DNA of 64,000 bases, from NCBI RefSeq assembly GCF_901538265.1, contig NZ_LR593886.1:7523738-7587737 (forward strand), read 5' to 3'. The notes beneath the pieces were generated by a model. The model did no database searches, was not told where the DNA came from, and worked only from the letters and a program-made list of their open reading frames with translations. Each line of letters begins with the position of its first letter. Within the stretch, counting starts at the first letter, position 1. The position numbers and the translations under genes were made by a program. This DNA comes from Gemmata massiliana (GTDB lineage: Bacteria; Planctomycetota; Planctomycetia; Gemmatales; Gemmataceae). This document shows positions 1 through 8,589 of the stretch, in pieces.

Positions 1-648
1 CAGTGGGACACTGGCACCACCGGCTACGCGATGGACCGGCTGAACCGCGTGCGCGCGACGGGGAACGATCAGCTCGATTTCCTCCAGCGCACGGCGAACG
101 ACACGCTCACACTCTCGAAGAAGATTCAGGACGCACTGAAGGACACGCGGACCGCGACCGAGTACGCACCGTTCAATTTCTCGCAGTCGCTCAAAGTGGT
201 CGCGCAGATGATCGCCGCGGACGTACCGACGCGGGTGTATTACGTCTCGCTCGGCGGGTTCGATACGCACGTCACGCAGGTCGGCCGGCACGCCGGGCTG
301 CTCCAGGAACTGAGTCAGGGACTCGGCAGCTTCGTCAAGGACTTGAAGGCTCTGGGGCACCTCGATCGCACACTGGTAATGACGTTCAGTGAGTTCGGCC
401 GGCGGGTCGCGGAGAACGAGCAGCAAGGAACCGACCACGGCACCGCGGGCGTGATGTTCCTGGCTGGCGGGAACGTGAAAGCCGGTATTCACGGCGCTCG
501 ACCGAATCTGACCGATCTCGATGAAGGCGACTTAAAGTTCGGAACGGACTTCCGCCGCGTGTACGCGACCGTTCTCGCGAACTGGTTCAAGGCGGACCCG
601 AAGTCGATTCTAGGCGGGGAGTTCCAGCCGCTCCCGTGCCTCGCGTGA
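1..648 (+). CDS. DUF1501 domain protein, C-terminal part (5' end outside window)
   Basis: The reading frame is open from base 1 and gives about 215 residues, so the gene starts before the window. Seen: GGFDTH, then [17 protein letters not shown] and a closing G-G-E-F segment, the order found at the C-terminus of DUF1501 (sulfatase-like, alkaline phosphatase superfamily) proteins of planctomycetes. A second, complete DUF1501 gene lies at 13.6-14.9 kb. Family members are usually exported by the Tat route and sit next to DUF1549/DUF1553 cytochrome-like genes; the partner here is presumably upstream and unseen. The biochemical role is not established. A palindrome begins 12 bases after the stop. 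Confidence 0.88.
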   Translation, partial: QWDTGTTGYAMDRLNRVRATGNDQLDFLQRTANDTLTLSKKIQDALKDTRTATEYAPFNFSQSLKVVAQMIAADVPTRVYYVSLGGFDTHVTQVGRHAGLLQELSQGLGSFVKDLKALGHLDRTLVMTFSEFGRRVAENEQQGTDHGTAGVMFLAGGNVKAGIHGARPNLTDLDEGDLKFGTDFRRVYATVLANWFKADPKSILGGEFQPLPCLA

Positions 649-660
649 CAACGAATTGTA

Positions 661-698
661 CGGACGTAGCACAGGGCGGAAGCCCTGTGCTACGTCCG
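661..698. repeat. Palindromic repeat, half copy of a composite element
   Basis: Two perfect 17-base arms (661-677 and 682-698) flank a GGAA loop. The core GTAGCACAGGGC occurs again in the composite elements at 7257-7377 and 44501-44638. The following bases (699-715, GGCCCCTCCGGGGCGAA) also match the spacer part of those elements, so this is best read as one end plus part of the spacer. It lies 12 bases after the DUF1501 stop and could also act as a terminator stem, although no T-run follows. Confidence 0.85.
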
Positions 699-782
699 TC
701 GGCCCCTCCGGGGCGAAAACAACAAACCACCTGCCATCAAGCTAAACGCACACGTCCATTCAACGAATTGTGGGACTGCAAT

Positions 783-2015
783 ATGACAGTGGCGTCGAGC
801 TCGAATCGGCGAACGAAGCTGCCAGTGACAGTCCTTTCGGGCTTTTTGGGCGCCGGGAAGACGACTCTGTTGAATCACGTTCTCGCGAACCGCGAAGGCT
901 TGAGGGTCGCGGTGATCGTCAACGACGTGTCCGAAGTGAACATCGATGGCACACTGGTCAAAACTGGTGGGGCGGCGCTCTCGCGTACCGACGAGAAGCT
1001 GGTGGAAATGCAGAACGGGTGTATCTGCTGCACACTCCGCGAGGACTTGCTACAGGAGGTAGCGCGATTGGCCAAGGAGGGCCGCTTCGATTATCTGTTG
1101 ATCGAATCTACGGGCGTTTCGGAACCGCTCCCGGTCGCCGAGACGTTCACATTCGAGGACGAAACCGGGAGCGCACTTTCGGCAGTCGCCCGACTCGACA
1201 CGATGGTCACCGTGGTGGACGCGGCCAACTTCCTCGACGACTATTTCTCGCCCGCGTCACTAACGGACCGGAATCTCGCCCTCAGCGCGGAAGACGATCG
1301 AGATGTGGTGAACCTGCTAGTCGATCAGGTCGAATTCGCTGACGTGATTATTTTGAACAAGACCGATCTCGTCTCTTCCGAGAAGCTCGACCAACTCGAA
1401 GCCGTGGTCCGCGCGCTGAACGGGTCTGCGAAGATCATTCGCTCGGAACGAGGGCGCGTTCCGCTAAACGAAGTCCTCAACACCAAGCGCTTCGATCTCG
1501 AGCGTGCGGCGAACGCGCCGGGCTGGATGGCCGTGATGCGCGGTGACGAGCGGTCAGAGACAGTCGAATACGGCATCAGCAGCTTCGTTTACCGCGCCCG
1601 GAAACCGTTTCATCCCGAGCGCCTGCACCAGTTTATGGTGAACGACGAGTTGACCGGTTCGTTGCTTCGTTCAAAGGGGCTGATGTGGATTGCGACCCGG
1701 CCTCAATGGGCGGCCCTGTGGTCGCAGGCCGGGCGCGTGGTGGAGTTGTCGCCGCAAGCCGTGTGGTGGGCCGATGTCCCGCGCGACCAATGGCCGACTG
1801 ATCCCGACGAGCGAGCCGAGATCCTGGCAACCTTTGAGGGCGAATACGGCGACCGGCGACAAGAGTTGGTCTTCATCGGGCAAGCGCTCGATCCGGTCGC
1901 TATTCGCACCGCTCTCGACGCCGCGCTGATGACGGAAGCCGAGATGCGCGGCGGACCGGTCGCGTGGGCACACATCAACGACCCACTCCCCGAATGGCTC
2001 GCACTCGATCAGTAA
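783..2015 (+). CDS. CobW/COG0523-family GTP-binding metallochaperone
   Basis: A 410-residue G3E-family GTPase. Seen: Walker [10 protein letters not shown] at residues 20-28, the metal-binding CxCC motif (C80, C82, C83), an ESTG switch segment near 108, and the NKTD guanine-specificity motif at 192-195, followed by a CobW C-terminal domain. COG0523 proteins are thought to insert or deliver metals such as zinc to target proteins; the CxCC motif fits the zinc-type (YciC/ZigA-like) group, but the metal here is inferred. The frame is open further upstream, into the palindromic repeat. I chose the ATG at 783 because the recognisable domain starts 12 residues later and the upstream translation is repeat DNA. 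Confidence 0.9.
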   Translation: MTVASSSNRRTKLPVTVLSGFLGAGKTTLLNHVLANREGLRVAVIVNDVSEVNIDGTLVKTGGAALSRTDEKLVEMQNGCICCTLREDLLQEVARLAKEGRFDYLLIESTGVSEPLPVAETFTFEDETGSALSAVARLDTMVTVVDAANFLDDYFSPASLTDRNLALSAEDDRDVVNLLVDQVEFADVIILNKTDLVSSEKLDQLEAVVRALNGSAKIIRSERGRVPLNEVLNTKRFDLERAANAPGWMAVMRGDERSETVEYGISSFVYRARKPFHPERLHQFMVNDELTGSLLRSKGLMWIATRPQWAALWSQAGRVVELSPQAVWWADVPRDQWPTDPDERAEILATFEGEYGDRRQELVFIGQALDPVAIRTALDAALMTEAEMRGGPVAWAHINDPLPEWLALDQ

Positions 2016-2249
2016 CTCGCGCCCACTTGTCATGTGGGCACCTCGAAACACCCCGCAATCCCCGATTCATGCACCTCGTTCCGCACCTTTTTGCGCGAAA
2101 TCTCGCGCCCAATTTCCCCGCGCCCGTATCGCAATGCTCCTTGAACTGCGCTCTCACACGGTTTGAGGGGTACGAAGACCGTGCGGCGCGCGGAATTGTG
2201 CTTACAATGAGGGGATGCAAGAGCCGCCGATTCGACCCGCGTTGAGCGC

Positions 2250-3086
2250 ATGACGACAACAGAAATCGTAAAGAACATCCACCACTACTGCATCGGCCTC
2301 AGTTACCTGTGCGCCTTCCTGCTCGAAATCGCCCGGCTGTTGTGGCCGGCGCGGGGCTGGCGGGTCGCAGGGCTGGTGTTCGGTGCCGCGGGCCTGTTCG
2401 CGCACACCGCGTACCTGCTCGTGCAGCAGCCGTCGCCCGCGGTGCCGTCCGGCTCGGTGCTCATGCTCGCGTGGGTGCTCGCGCTCTTTTACTTCTACGG
2501 CACCGTCCACCACGCGAAACAAGCGTGGGCCGTGTTCGTACTGCCGGTCGTTATTGGGCTGGTCGCGGTGTCGCGCATTCTGCTTACCGCGGAGCCCGAG
2601 CACGCGGCGTTCGATGTCGGCGAGTGGGCGTCCGGTGAGCGCTTCTGGGGCGGCGTACACGGGCTGTTAATTCTGTTCGCGTCGGTGGGTGTGAGTGTGA
2701 GTTTCCTTGCAAGCATGATGTATCTAATTCAGGCACGACGATTGAGGAACAAGGTCAGCCCGGGGACCGTGGTGCCGATGCTCAGCCTGGAGCGGCTCGA
2801 AACGATGAACCGGCGGGCGCTGAACATTGCGTTCCCGCTCCTCACGGCGGGTCTACTCGTCGGCACGCTGCTCCTCCCGCACGGGCTCTCGTTCGGCGAC
2901 AACTGGCTGTCACTCAAAGTACTCTCCACGGCCGGATTGTGGCTCGAATTCCTGGTGCTCCTCTACCTGCGGTACGGTGCCCACGTTCCGGCCCGGCGCC
3001 TCGCGCTCTTTTCGATCGCGGCGTTCGGGCTGTTGCTCGTGGCACTCGCGGCGTCGCACCCGTTCGCAATCGGAGGGGTGAAATGA
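2250..3086 (+). CDS. HemX/CcsA-like cytochrome c assembly membrane protein
   Basis: A 278-residue protein with about eight hydrophobic segments and no signal peptide. Its pattern matches the cytochrome-c-assembly (CcsA/HemX) family; the classical WGxxWxWD haem-handling motif is not evident, which is closer to HemX than to CcsA/CcmC. The gene runs into hemA with an ATGA overlap (stop and next start share bases 3083-3086), so the two are translationally coupled. HemX in Bacillus affects glutamyl-tRNA reductase levels; that role is inference here. Earlier bases 2016-2249 hold no gene that I can support. Confidence 0.8.
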   Translation: MTTTEIVKNIHHYCIGLSYLCAFLLEIARLLWPARGWRVAGLVFGAAGLFAHTAYLLVQQPSPAVPSGSVLMLAWVLALFYFYGTVHHAKQAWAVFVLPVVIGLVAVSRILLTAEPEHAAFDVGEWASGERFWGGVHGLLILFASVGVSVSFLASMMYLIQARRLRNKVSPGTVVPMLSLERLETMNRRALNIAFPLLTAGLLVGTLLLPHGLSFGDNWLSLKVLSTAGLWLEFLVLLYLRYGAHVPARRLALFSIAAFGLLLVALAASHPFAIGGVK

Positions 3087-4357
3087 ACCTCCGTGCGATC
3101 GGCTGTAACGTGGCGTCCGCCCCGGTCGGGGTACGGGAGCGGCTCGCGTTCAACGCGGAAAAGACCCAAAAGGCGCTCGCCGAACTGAACTCACGGTTCG
3201 CGGCCGAAGCGGTGATCCTCGACACGTGCAACCGCGTCGAGATCTATCTGTCGCGCCAAGAAACGGTTGCGCCGCTGCACATCCCGCTCATGGCCGAGTT
3301 CCTGTCGGAAGTCCACGGCGTGGCCCCGGCCGAGATCGTTCCGCACCTCTACGAGCACGCGGACTCCGCCGCCGCGCGGCACCTGTTCCGCGTCGCGTCC
3401 GGCCTGGACAGTGTGGTACTCGGCGAGGGGCAGATCGCGGGGCAGGTGAAGGACGCTTACGAGTCCGCACACAAGTCTACTGCGACCGGCCCGCTCCTCA
3501 ACGTGCTGTTCCCGACCGCCCTCCGGGTGTCGAAGCGCGTGCGGACCGAAACCGGCATCGCGCACGGGCACGTTTCCGTTTCGAGCGCCGCGGTGGACTT
3601 CGTGCGCCAGGTGTTCGACACGTTCACCGACAAAACCGTGGTCGTGATCGGCGCCGGGAAGATGGGCCGACTCACGCTAAAACACCTCGCGGAACTGGAA
3701 CCCGCAGCAATCCTGGTGACGAACCGCAACGCGGACCGGGCGACGGCTGTCGCGCGCGAGTGCGGCGGAACGGTGGTGCCCTGGGCACAGTTGGACGACG
3801 CGCTGGTGCGCGCCGACATCGTGCTCAGCACGACGGGGGCGCCGGAGCCGATCGTGAGCGCGGGCCGGTTCGACGAGCGGGTGCGCCCGCAGCGCGCGGG
3901 CCGGCCGCTCGTGGTGTTCGACATGGCCGTGCCGCGTGACTTCGACGCGCGCATCCACGACGGTGACGCCGTGAGCGTGTTCAACGTGGACGACCTCGCG
4001 CGCGAGGCCGACCGCAGCATGGGCGAGCGCAAGCGGCACCTGTCCTCGGCGGAGCGCATCGTCGAGTCGGAGGTCGAGAAGTTCGTGGCGGAGTGGAACC
4101 GCCGCGCGAACGGCCCGGTAATCGGTCAACTGACGGCCGAAGTGGACCGGGTTCGCGACTCGGTGCTCAGTCCGCTACTCGACAAACTGAACGGCAAACT
4201 CACGAGCAAAGACAAAGACAACATTGAGGCCGCGTTCCGTCTGTTCCAGAACCGGCTCCTGCACGGTCCGATCGCCGCTTTGCGCGAGGCCAGCAGCGAG
4301 GGGCACAGCGGGGGCCTCCGCGAAGCGCTCCGAAAACTCTTCAGGCTGAAGGGGTAG
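3083..4357 (+). CDS. hemA: Glutamyl-tRNA reductase
   Basis: Makes glutamate-1-semialdehyde from glutamyl-tRNA with NADPH, the first step of C5-pathway tetrapyrrole synthesis in the cytosol. The 424 residues have the usual length. Seen: catalytic cysteine C49 in TCNRVEIY, GLDSVVLGEGQI near 107-118, the NADPH-binding fold VVVIGAGKMG ending at 195, and a C-terminal helical dimerisation region. The frame is open upstream, but the ATG at 3083 is preceded by GGAGGGG, overlaps the stop of the HemX-like gene and begins the conserved N-terminus NLRAIGCNV. Confidence 0.97.
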   Translation: MNLRAIGCNVASAPVGVRERLAFNAEKTQKALAELNSRFAAEAVILDTCNRVEIYLSRQETVAPLHIPLMAEFLSEVHGVAPAEIVPHLYEHADSAAARHLFRVASGLDSVVLGEGQIAGQVKDAYESAHKSTATGPLLNVLFPTALRVSKRVRTETGIAHGHVSVSSAAVDFVRQVFDTFTDKTVVVIGAGKMGRLTLKHLAELEPAAILVTNRNADRATAVARECGGTVVPWAQLDDALVRADIVLSTTGAPEPIVSAGRFDERVRPQRAGRPLVVFDMAVPRDFDARIHDGDAVSVFNVDDLAREADRSMGERKRHLSSAERIVESEVEKFVAEWNRRANGPVIGQLTAEVDRVRDSVLSPLLDKLNGKLTSKDKDNIEAAFRLFQNRLLHGPIAALREASSEGHSGGLREALRKLFRLKG

Positions 4358-4414
4358 CACTGAGCTTCCGGACCTCATTCTCCTCTGTGACAATGGGGCA
4401 AGAACGGAGGGCTT

Positions 4415-5110
4415 ATGGCCACAGACGTTACCACACTATCGACAGAAGTACCGCCGCTCCGCGACGGGGACCGACTCACGCGCACCGAATTCGAGCGCCG
4501 CTGGGACGCAATGCCGGAGGTGAAGAAGGCCGAACTCGTCGACGGAGTGGTTCACATGCCCGCCCTCTCGCGCGACCACAGCGTTCCCCACTTCGGCCTG
4601 ATCGGGTGGCTGTGGATGTACCAGACACTCACGCCGGGTACCGAGGGAGCCGACAACGCGAGCGTCCGGTTCGATGACGACAACATGGTGCAGCCGGACG
4701 CGCTGTTACGTGTCCTCGAATCACACGGCGGGCGGTGCCGCGTAACGCGCGATCGCTATTTGGAAGGCGGCCCCGAGCTGGTTGTCGAGATCGCGAGCAC
4801 CACGGCCGACGAGGACATCGGGGCGAAGCGCGACGTGTACCGGCGGTTCGGGGTGCAAGAGTATATCGTGTGGCGGGTCGCGGACCGGGCACTGGACTGG
4901 TTCGTGTTGCGCAACGGGTACTACTGGCCGCTCGCTCCCGGCGCAGACGGCATCATCCGCAGCAAAGTGTTCCCGGGCCTGTGGCTCGATCCGGTCGCAA
5001 CCGTTGCCGGTGACGCGGCCCGCGTTTTAACCGTTGCTCAATTGGGGCACGGTAGTCCGGAACACGCGGCGTTCGTTACGGAATTGCGCTGTGCGGGATA
5101 TCCTGTTTGA
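4415..5110 (+). CDS. Uma2 family (DUF820) putative endonuclease
   Basis: A 231-residue protein with the Uma2/DUF820 restriction-endonuclease-like core: KKAELVDGVV near residues 35-44, QPDALL near 92, PELVVEIAS (D/ExK-type core) near 122-130, and KRDVYRRFGVQEYIVW near 139-154. A strong ribosome site (CGGAGG) sits just before the ATG. These genes are abundant, often single, in planctomycetes and cyanobacteria, and their cellular role is unknown. No partner gene is evident; hemA ends 57 bases upstream. Confidence 0.88.
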   Translation: MATDVTTLSTEVPPLRDGDRLTRTEFERRWDAMPEVKKAELVDGVVHMPALSRDHSVPHFGLIGWLWMYQTLTPGTEGADNASVRFDDDNMVQPDALLRVLESHGGRCRVTRDRYLEGGPELVVEIASTTADEDIGAKRDVYRRFGVQEYIVWRVADRALDWFVLRNGYYWPLAPGADGIIRSKVFPGLWLDPVATVAGDAARVLTVAQLGHGSPEHAAFVTELRCAGYPV

Positions 5111-5138
5111 ATAGACAGTAATAAGCAGCATCCGCACG

Positions 5139-6236
5139 TTACTCAGCGCTGACCTCCACGCGAATCACCTCGAACAGCGGTTGATCGCACGCCTTCCAGA
5201 CCGCTTCGCGCTGCTCGTCACTCGCTTCGTCCTGGCACAAGTCCCACCACTCGGCCCAGTCCGTCCAGTTCCGGCGCCGATCTCCGGTCGGAACCGGGAG
5301 GGGAGGATCAAGGGCTTCTAGTCCCGCGCGCATTGTGTCGGTCGTCGTACTCCAGGTGGGGTCCGCGAACACGAACGGGTTGAGTTGCAGGCGGCACTCC
5401 GCGGCAAGTTGATCCCGGTATCCGATCGCATCCACGCGAGCGGCGAAGAGTGCGATCGGCACGCGCGTAGAGGGGGGCGGGCGGTCGCGCCACGAGGTGC
5501 CCACGAAAGTATCAATGACCGCGCGCCGCTGCACAAGGAACCCGACTCCCGTAAACGGCGGCACGTCCGAGGGGACCGCGACCGTCTCGAAAAACGTGGC
5601 GCGGTGAGCCAGAACAGATTCGTTCATACCGTTGGGGTACCCGGCGCGCCGACCGTACCGGTACCGGGCGCGGCCGTCGTTACCCGTCCGCCTCTGTCGC
5701 CCGCGTACCGCTTCGGCCGTTCGCGCGTGCTCGTAAACACCGATCACCCGCCCGCCCTCGGTACCCGCGGTCATCGCGTTCCAGTCGCGGTTGATGACCC
5801 CCCAAGCGATTTCGATCACGACGTGTGCCACTTTCGAGGGCTCCTCGACCACATCGAAGAACCGCACCTTGTCGAACGCGGCCCAGGCGTGGGCCAGTTG
5901 GTCCGCGCTCCAGGTGTGCGCGAACGCCTCCCACCACGCGCGCCAGTCGTCGTGGCGCAACTCGCTGACGGGCGGCTCGATGCCCGCGTCCATGAGCCAG
6001 TCGTGGAGCCGGGGACCGTCGAGGGACGATTGGAAGAACACGGAGCGCCCGCCGAAGCGGAACGGGTTCTCGGACTCGCGCGCGGCCGATTCGCACCCGC
6101 GCCGGTGCGTTTCGGCTTCATCGAACGTGTTGAAACTGGCGACGGGTGCGGTTGTGGGCATGCGCCGCGTGTACGGGTCGCCGTGCGGAGCCTGGTACCA
6201 CCCCAACTGGCGAACGGTGTAACGCGGAGCACTCAT
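5139..6236 (-). CDS. Unknown protein with internal duplication
   Basis: A 365-residue soluble protein that I cannot assign to a family. Two stretches of about 110 residues resemble each other (roughly 26-135 and 256-365). Each has an NPFxFxx segment, then a Trp-rich WxxWWxxx motif, and ends in a hydrophobic strand (VRFFDVVEE and LFEVIRVEV). The ATG at 6236 is used because an upstream extension would be translated from the repeat at 6255-6478. It is convergent with the Uma2 gene (28 bases between stops). Composition matches its neighbours. Confidence 0.75.
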   Translation of the reverse strand: MSAPRYTVRQLGWYQAPHGDPYTRRMPTTAPVASFNTFDEAETHRRGCESAARESENPFRFGGRSVFFQSSLDGPRLHDWLMDAGIEPPVSELRHDDWRAWWEAFAHTWSADQLAHAWAAFDKVRFFDVVEEPSKVAHVVIEIAWGVINRDWNAMTAGTEGGRVIGVYEHARTAEAVRGRQRRTGNDGRARYRYGRRAGYPNGMNESVLAHRATFFETVAVPSDVPPFTGVGFLVQRRAVIDTFVGTSWRDRPPPSTRVPIALFAARVDAIGYRDQLAAECRLQLNPFVFADPTWSTTTDTMRAGLEALDPPLPVPTGDRRRNWTDWAEWWDLCQDEASDEQREAVWKACDQPLFEVIRVEVSAE

Positions 6237-6254
6237 AGTGATCAGGAGCAAGGG

Positions 6255-6478
6255 TTCGCCACGGATGAACACAGAAAACACGGAGCAAGGCAACGGGCAG
6301 ATGCGTTTGAGCCCCGATAGGGCGAAGGCGAGCGCGTAGCAAGGGTGAAGTCCGCCAGGGGTTACGCTGCGCTTCACCCCTGGCTACGCGCGTCCGCCCC
6401 TAACGGGGCTCAAACGCACTGTCTTCTGATCTCTGCTTTTTGTCTTGATCCGCGTTTTCTGTGTTCATCCGTGGCGAA
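6255..6478. repeat. Nested inverted-repeat element (224 bp)
   Basis: The outer arms (6255-6283 and 6450-6478) pair over 29 bases with one mismatch and carry the sequence CCACGGATGAACACAGAAAA. Inside lie perfect 15-base arms (6302-6316 and 6404-6418) and an inner imperfect pair (6333-6350 and 6372-6390). The outer end recurs at 47.6, 52.6 and 55.8 kb, and the inner GCTTCACCCCTGGCTAC module recurs at about 55.65 kb. It lies between two minus-strand genes, 7 bases from the stop of the LipM-like gene. No protein is encoded. Confidence 0.88.
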
Positions 6479-6485
6479 TTTTGTC

Positions 6486-7223
6486 TCATCTCTTTTCGTT
6501 CCACGAACGGTTAGCGTACTTCTCCGCACGAATGGCCGGGGTGCGTTCTTGTTCCTCCACGGTCCATTTGCCCGGAACTATCGCCCAGCCCGTATCGGTC
6601 GCGAACGCTTCCGTTAGCATCTGCGCGAGAGCTTCGGGGGCGAATTTCGGTGCCTCCGCGTCGTCACACACGCCCGGAAGCTGCGGAGCGAACTCGCTGC
6701 GGTGGAGCAGGATGCTACCGTGTTGCAGCATCGCGCCGCGCATCTTCCGCTGAGCGCTACCGGCGACCTTCGAGCCGTTCAGGAGCAGATCGCCGGGCGT
6801 TTGGTGCAGGAAACACACGAGCGCACCGAGCTTCTGTTCCTCGCCGCAAACGACCGCGTGCGTCTTCACGCCGTGTTCCTTCAGCACGCCCTGCACAACG
6901 TGGTGGAACCGGCAGATCCAGTGTTCTTGCGACACCCACGCTTTGCCCGGCGGTAGTGCGAGGGCGTAGGTCAGCTCGTGGTGGTGGACGATCGCCGCCC
7001 CTCCGGTCGATCGACGGACCCACGGCAGCCCCGCGAGGTTCGCGTTGGCGCCGCGTTCCTCGGTGTGTTGGAAGTACCCGAGTGAGAGCGTCGGCTCGGT
7101 CCAGGTGTAAAACCGCAGCGACGCGATCCCGCCCACGGCGGACTCCAGCATCGCCTCGTCTGCGGACATGTTCGTGGCGCCGTCGGCACCGGTGAACGGC
7201 AACAAGCGGATGGTTTGGCTCAT
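6486..7223 (-). CDS. Lipoate/octanoate protein ligase family, LipM-like octanoyltransferase
   Basis: A 245-residue member of the BPL/LplA/LipB fold. Seen: RRSTGGAAIVHHHELTYAL near residues 70-88, the acyl-binding lysine in GSKVAGSAQ (K152), and LQHGSILL near 166-173. A cysteine (C137) lies at the position of the catalytic Cys of Bacillus LipM, which moves octanoyl groups from acyl carrier protein to lipoyl domains. That favours LipM-type transfer over free-lipoate ligation. No other lipoylation gene is in the window. A composite repeat begins 33 bases upstream of the start. Confidence 0.82.
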   Translation of the reverse strand: MSQTIRLLPFTGADGATNMSADEAMLESAVGGIASLRFYTWTEPTLSLGYFQHTEERGANANLAGLPWVRRSTGGAAIVHHHELTYALALPPGKAWVSQEHWICRFHHVVQGVLKEHGVKTHAVVCGEEQKLGALVCFLHQTPGDLLLNGSKVAGSAQRKMRGAMLQHGSILLHRSEFAPQLPGVCDDAEAPKFAPEALAQMLTEAFATDTGWAIVPGKWTVEEQERTPAIRAEKYANRSWNEKR

Positions 7224-7256
7224 AACGGCATTTTACCGATCCGATGGCACGCGGAG

Positions 7257-7377
7257 ACACAGGGCTCCCGCCCTGTGCTACGGAAGTCGGCCCCATCCGG
7301 GGCGAAGACAAGTACCGTCAATGCCTTTCACGCCGCGGAGCGGCCGGCGTTCGTAGCACAGGGCGGAAGCCCTGTGT
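7257..7377. repeat. Composite palindromic element, full copy (about 121 bp)
   Basis: Each end is a short hairpin built on CACAGGGC/GCCCTGTG, followed by GTAGC on the inner side. The spacer contains a CCCCATCCGGGG hairpin and the palindromic GCCGCGGAGCGGCCGGC segment. The reverse complement matches 44501-44638 over nearly its whole length, so the same unit exists in both orientations. The layout (two inverted hairpins around a spacer) resembles REPIN-type non-autonomous elements. No transposase is present in the window. Confidence 0.88.
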
Positions 7378-7465
7378 GCCTTTTGGTTTTGGCTCAAATC
7401 AGACGAATCCACGAAATCCATCGACTCACTTGCCGAAAACACGGGTAGATATTACGATTTCAATG

Positions 7466-7483
7466 TGATATCACTCAGATATC
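7466..7483. promoter_or_regulatory. AT-rich double GATATC site upstream of the SPFH gene
   Basis: TGATATCA (7466-7473) and GATATC (7478-7483) lie 11 bases apart, just before the ribosome site GGAGG (7484-7488) of the SPFH gene. The short AT-rich island stands out in this GC-rich DNA. Tandem short palindromes are typical targets of ribbon-helix-helix proteins, and one is encoded at 9585-9776. Operator function is inference only. Confidence 0.35.
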
Positions 7484-7495
7484 GGAGGACGTGTC

Positions 7496-8431
7496 GTGGA
7501 AGACCGTGAGCTGAAACTGTGGTCGGGTTGGCTCGGGCTGTTCGGAGTGCTGGTCGGTTTGGGTGCGGTCATCGCACTCATCGTGCTGGCCTCGCAGTGG
7601 AAAGAGCCGAAGTTGGTGTGGGCGATCGTTCCGCTGTCGCTTCTGTGGGTGATTTCTCTGGCGGGGTTCACCGTGAACGGGCCGAACCAGGCGCGTGTGG
7701 TGCAACTGTTCGGCAACTACGTCGGCACGCTGCGCAAAACCGGGTTCTTCTACGGCAACCCGTTCTACTGGCGCACGCGAGTAAGCCTGCGGGTGCAGGT
7801 GTTCGAGACCGGGATGAACAAGACGGACGAAACGAAGGACGCGACCGGGCGGGTCATCACGCAGGCCACGTCGCACCGCGAGCCGCTCAAGGTGAACGAC
7901 CACGACGGCACGCCGATCGAGATCGCGGCCGTGGTGCTGTGGAAGGTGGTGAACGCGGCCGAGGCGGTGTTCCAGGTGGACAACTACGAGGAGTTCGTGA
8001 AGCTCCAGGCGGACGCGGCTCTACGTAATCTCGCGAGCCGCTACAGTTACGACGCGCCCGACACCGATGCGCACTCGCTCCGCGGTCACATTGAGGAAGT
8101 GGCGAGCCAGTTGAAGCTCGAACTCCAGGCACGAATGCGGCAGGCCGGGGTGGAGGTTCAGGAGGCGCGCATCAGCTACTTGGCCTACGCACGCGAGATC
8201 GCGTCCGCGATGCTCCAGCGGCAGCAGGCCGGGGCCATCATCGCGGCCCGGGCGAAGATCGTCGAAGGGGCCGTTGGGATGGTGGAGCACGCGCTCCAGA
8301 TGCTCAACGAGAAGAACATCATCGAACTGGACGGCGAGCGCCGGGCCGCGATGGTGAGCAACCTGCTCGTGGTGCTCTGCGGGCACAGCGCACCGCAACC
8401 GGTGGTCAACACCGGCACGCTTTACAACTGA
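7496..8431 (+). CDS. SPFH/Band 7 domain membrane protein
   Basis: 311 residues, GTG start with GGAGG seven bases upstream. Two hydrophobic segments (about 13-33 and 41-60) anchor a cytosolic SPFH domain, which begins with NQARVVQLFGNYVGT and continues through a VWKV-type strand (VVLWKVVNAAEAVFQVDNYEEFV) and an Ala/Glu-rich coiled coil (SAMLQRQQAGAIIAARAKI). SPFH proteins form large membrane rings and scaffold membrane microdomains. A ribbon-helix-helix gene follows 1.2 kb downstream, with a hydrolase in between. Confidence 0.88.
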   Translation: MEDRELKLWSGWLGLFGVLVGLGAVIALIVLASQWKEPKLVWAIVPLSLLWVISLAGFTVNGPNQARVVQLFGNYVGTLRKTGFFYGNPFYWRTRVSLRVQVFETGMNKTDETKDATGRVITQATSHREPLKVNDHDGTPIEIAAVVLWKVVNAAEAVFQVDNYEEFVKLQADAALRNLASRYSYDAPDTDAHSLRGHIEEVASQLKLELQARMRQAGVEVQEARISYLAYAREIASAMLQRQQAGAIIAARAKIVEGAVGMVEHALQMLNEKNIIELDGERRAAMVSNLLVVLCGHSAPQPVVNTGTLYN

Positions 8432-8437
8432 GAAGAA

Positions 8438-8573
8438 ACCTACCCCCCGGCCCCCTCCCTGAAGGGAAGGGGAGAAAGAATCTGTGTTTTTCTCCCCTTC
8501 CCTTCAGGGAGGGGGCCGGGGGGTAGGTCCGCCTCTCTCCCCTTCCCTTCAGGGAGGGGGCCGGGGGGTAGGT
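8438..8573. repeat. Perfect 39-bp palindrome plus a third direct copy
   Basis: Arm 1 (8438-8476) is the exact reverse complement of arm 2 (8490-8528), with a 13-base loop. A third copy (8535-8573) repeats arm 2, with at most a small difference at its first base. The unit contains TACCCCCCGGCCCCCTCCC, itself flanked by CCTGAAGG. It fills the gap between the SPFH stop and the next gene. Arms this long and identical suggest a recent insertion or a strong terminator-like structure. No coding capacity. Confidence 0.92.
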
Positions 8574-8589
8574 TCTTCAGGAGCCACGC

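Noticed and set aside
2021-2039. Hairpin GCCCAC-loop-GTGGGC after the CobW gene as a terminator
   Set aside because: Only six base pairs and no T-run; could be chance in GC-rich DNA.
2203-2208. TACAAT as a -10 box for the HemX-like gene
   Set aside because: No matching -35 at the right distance; a single hexamer is not enough.
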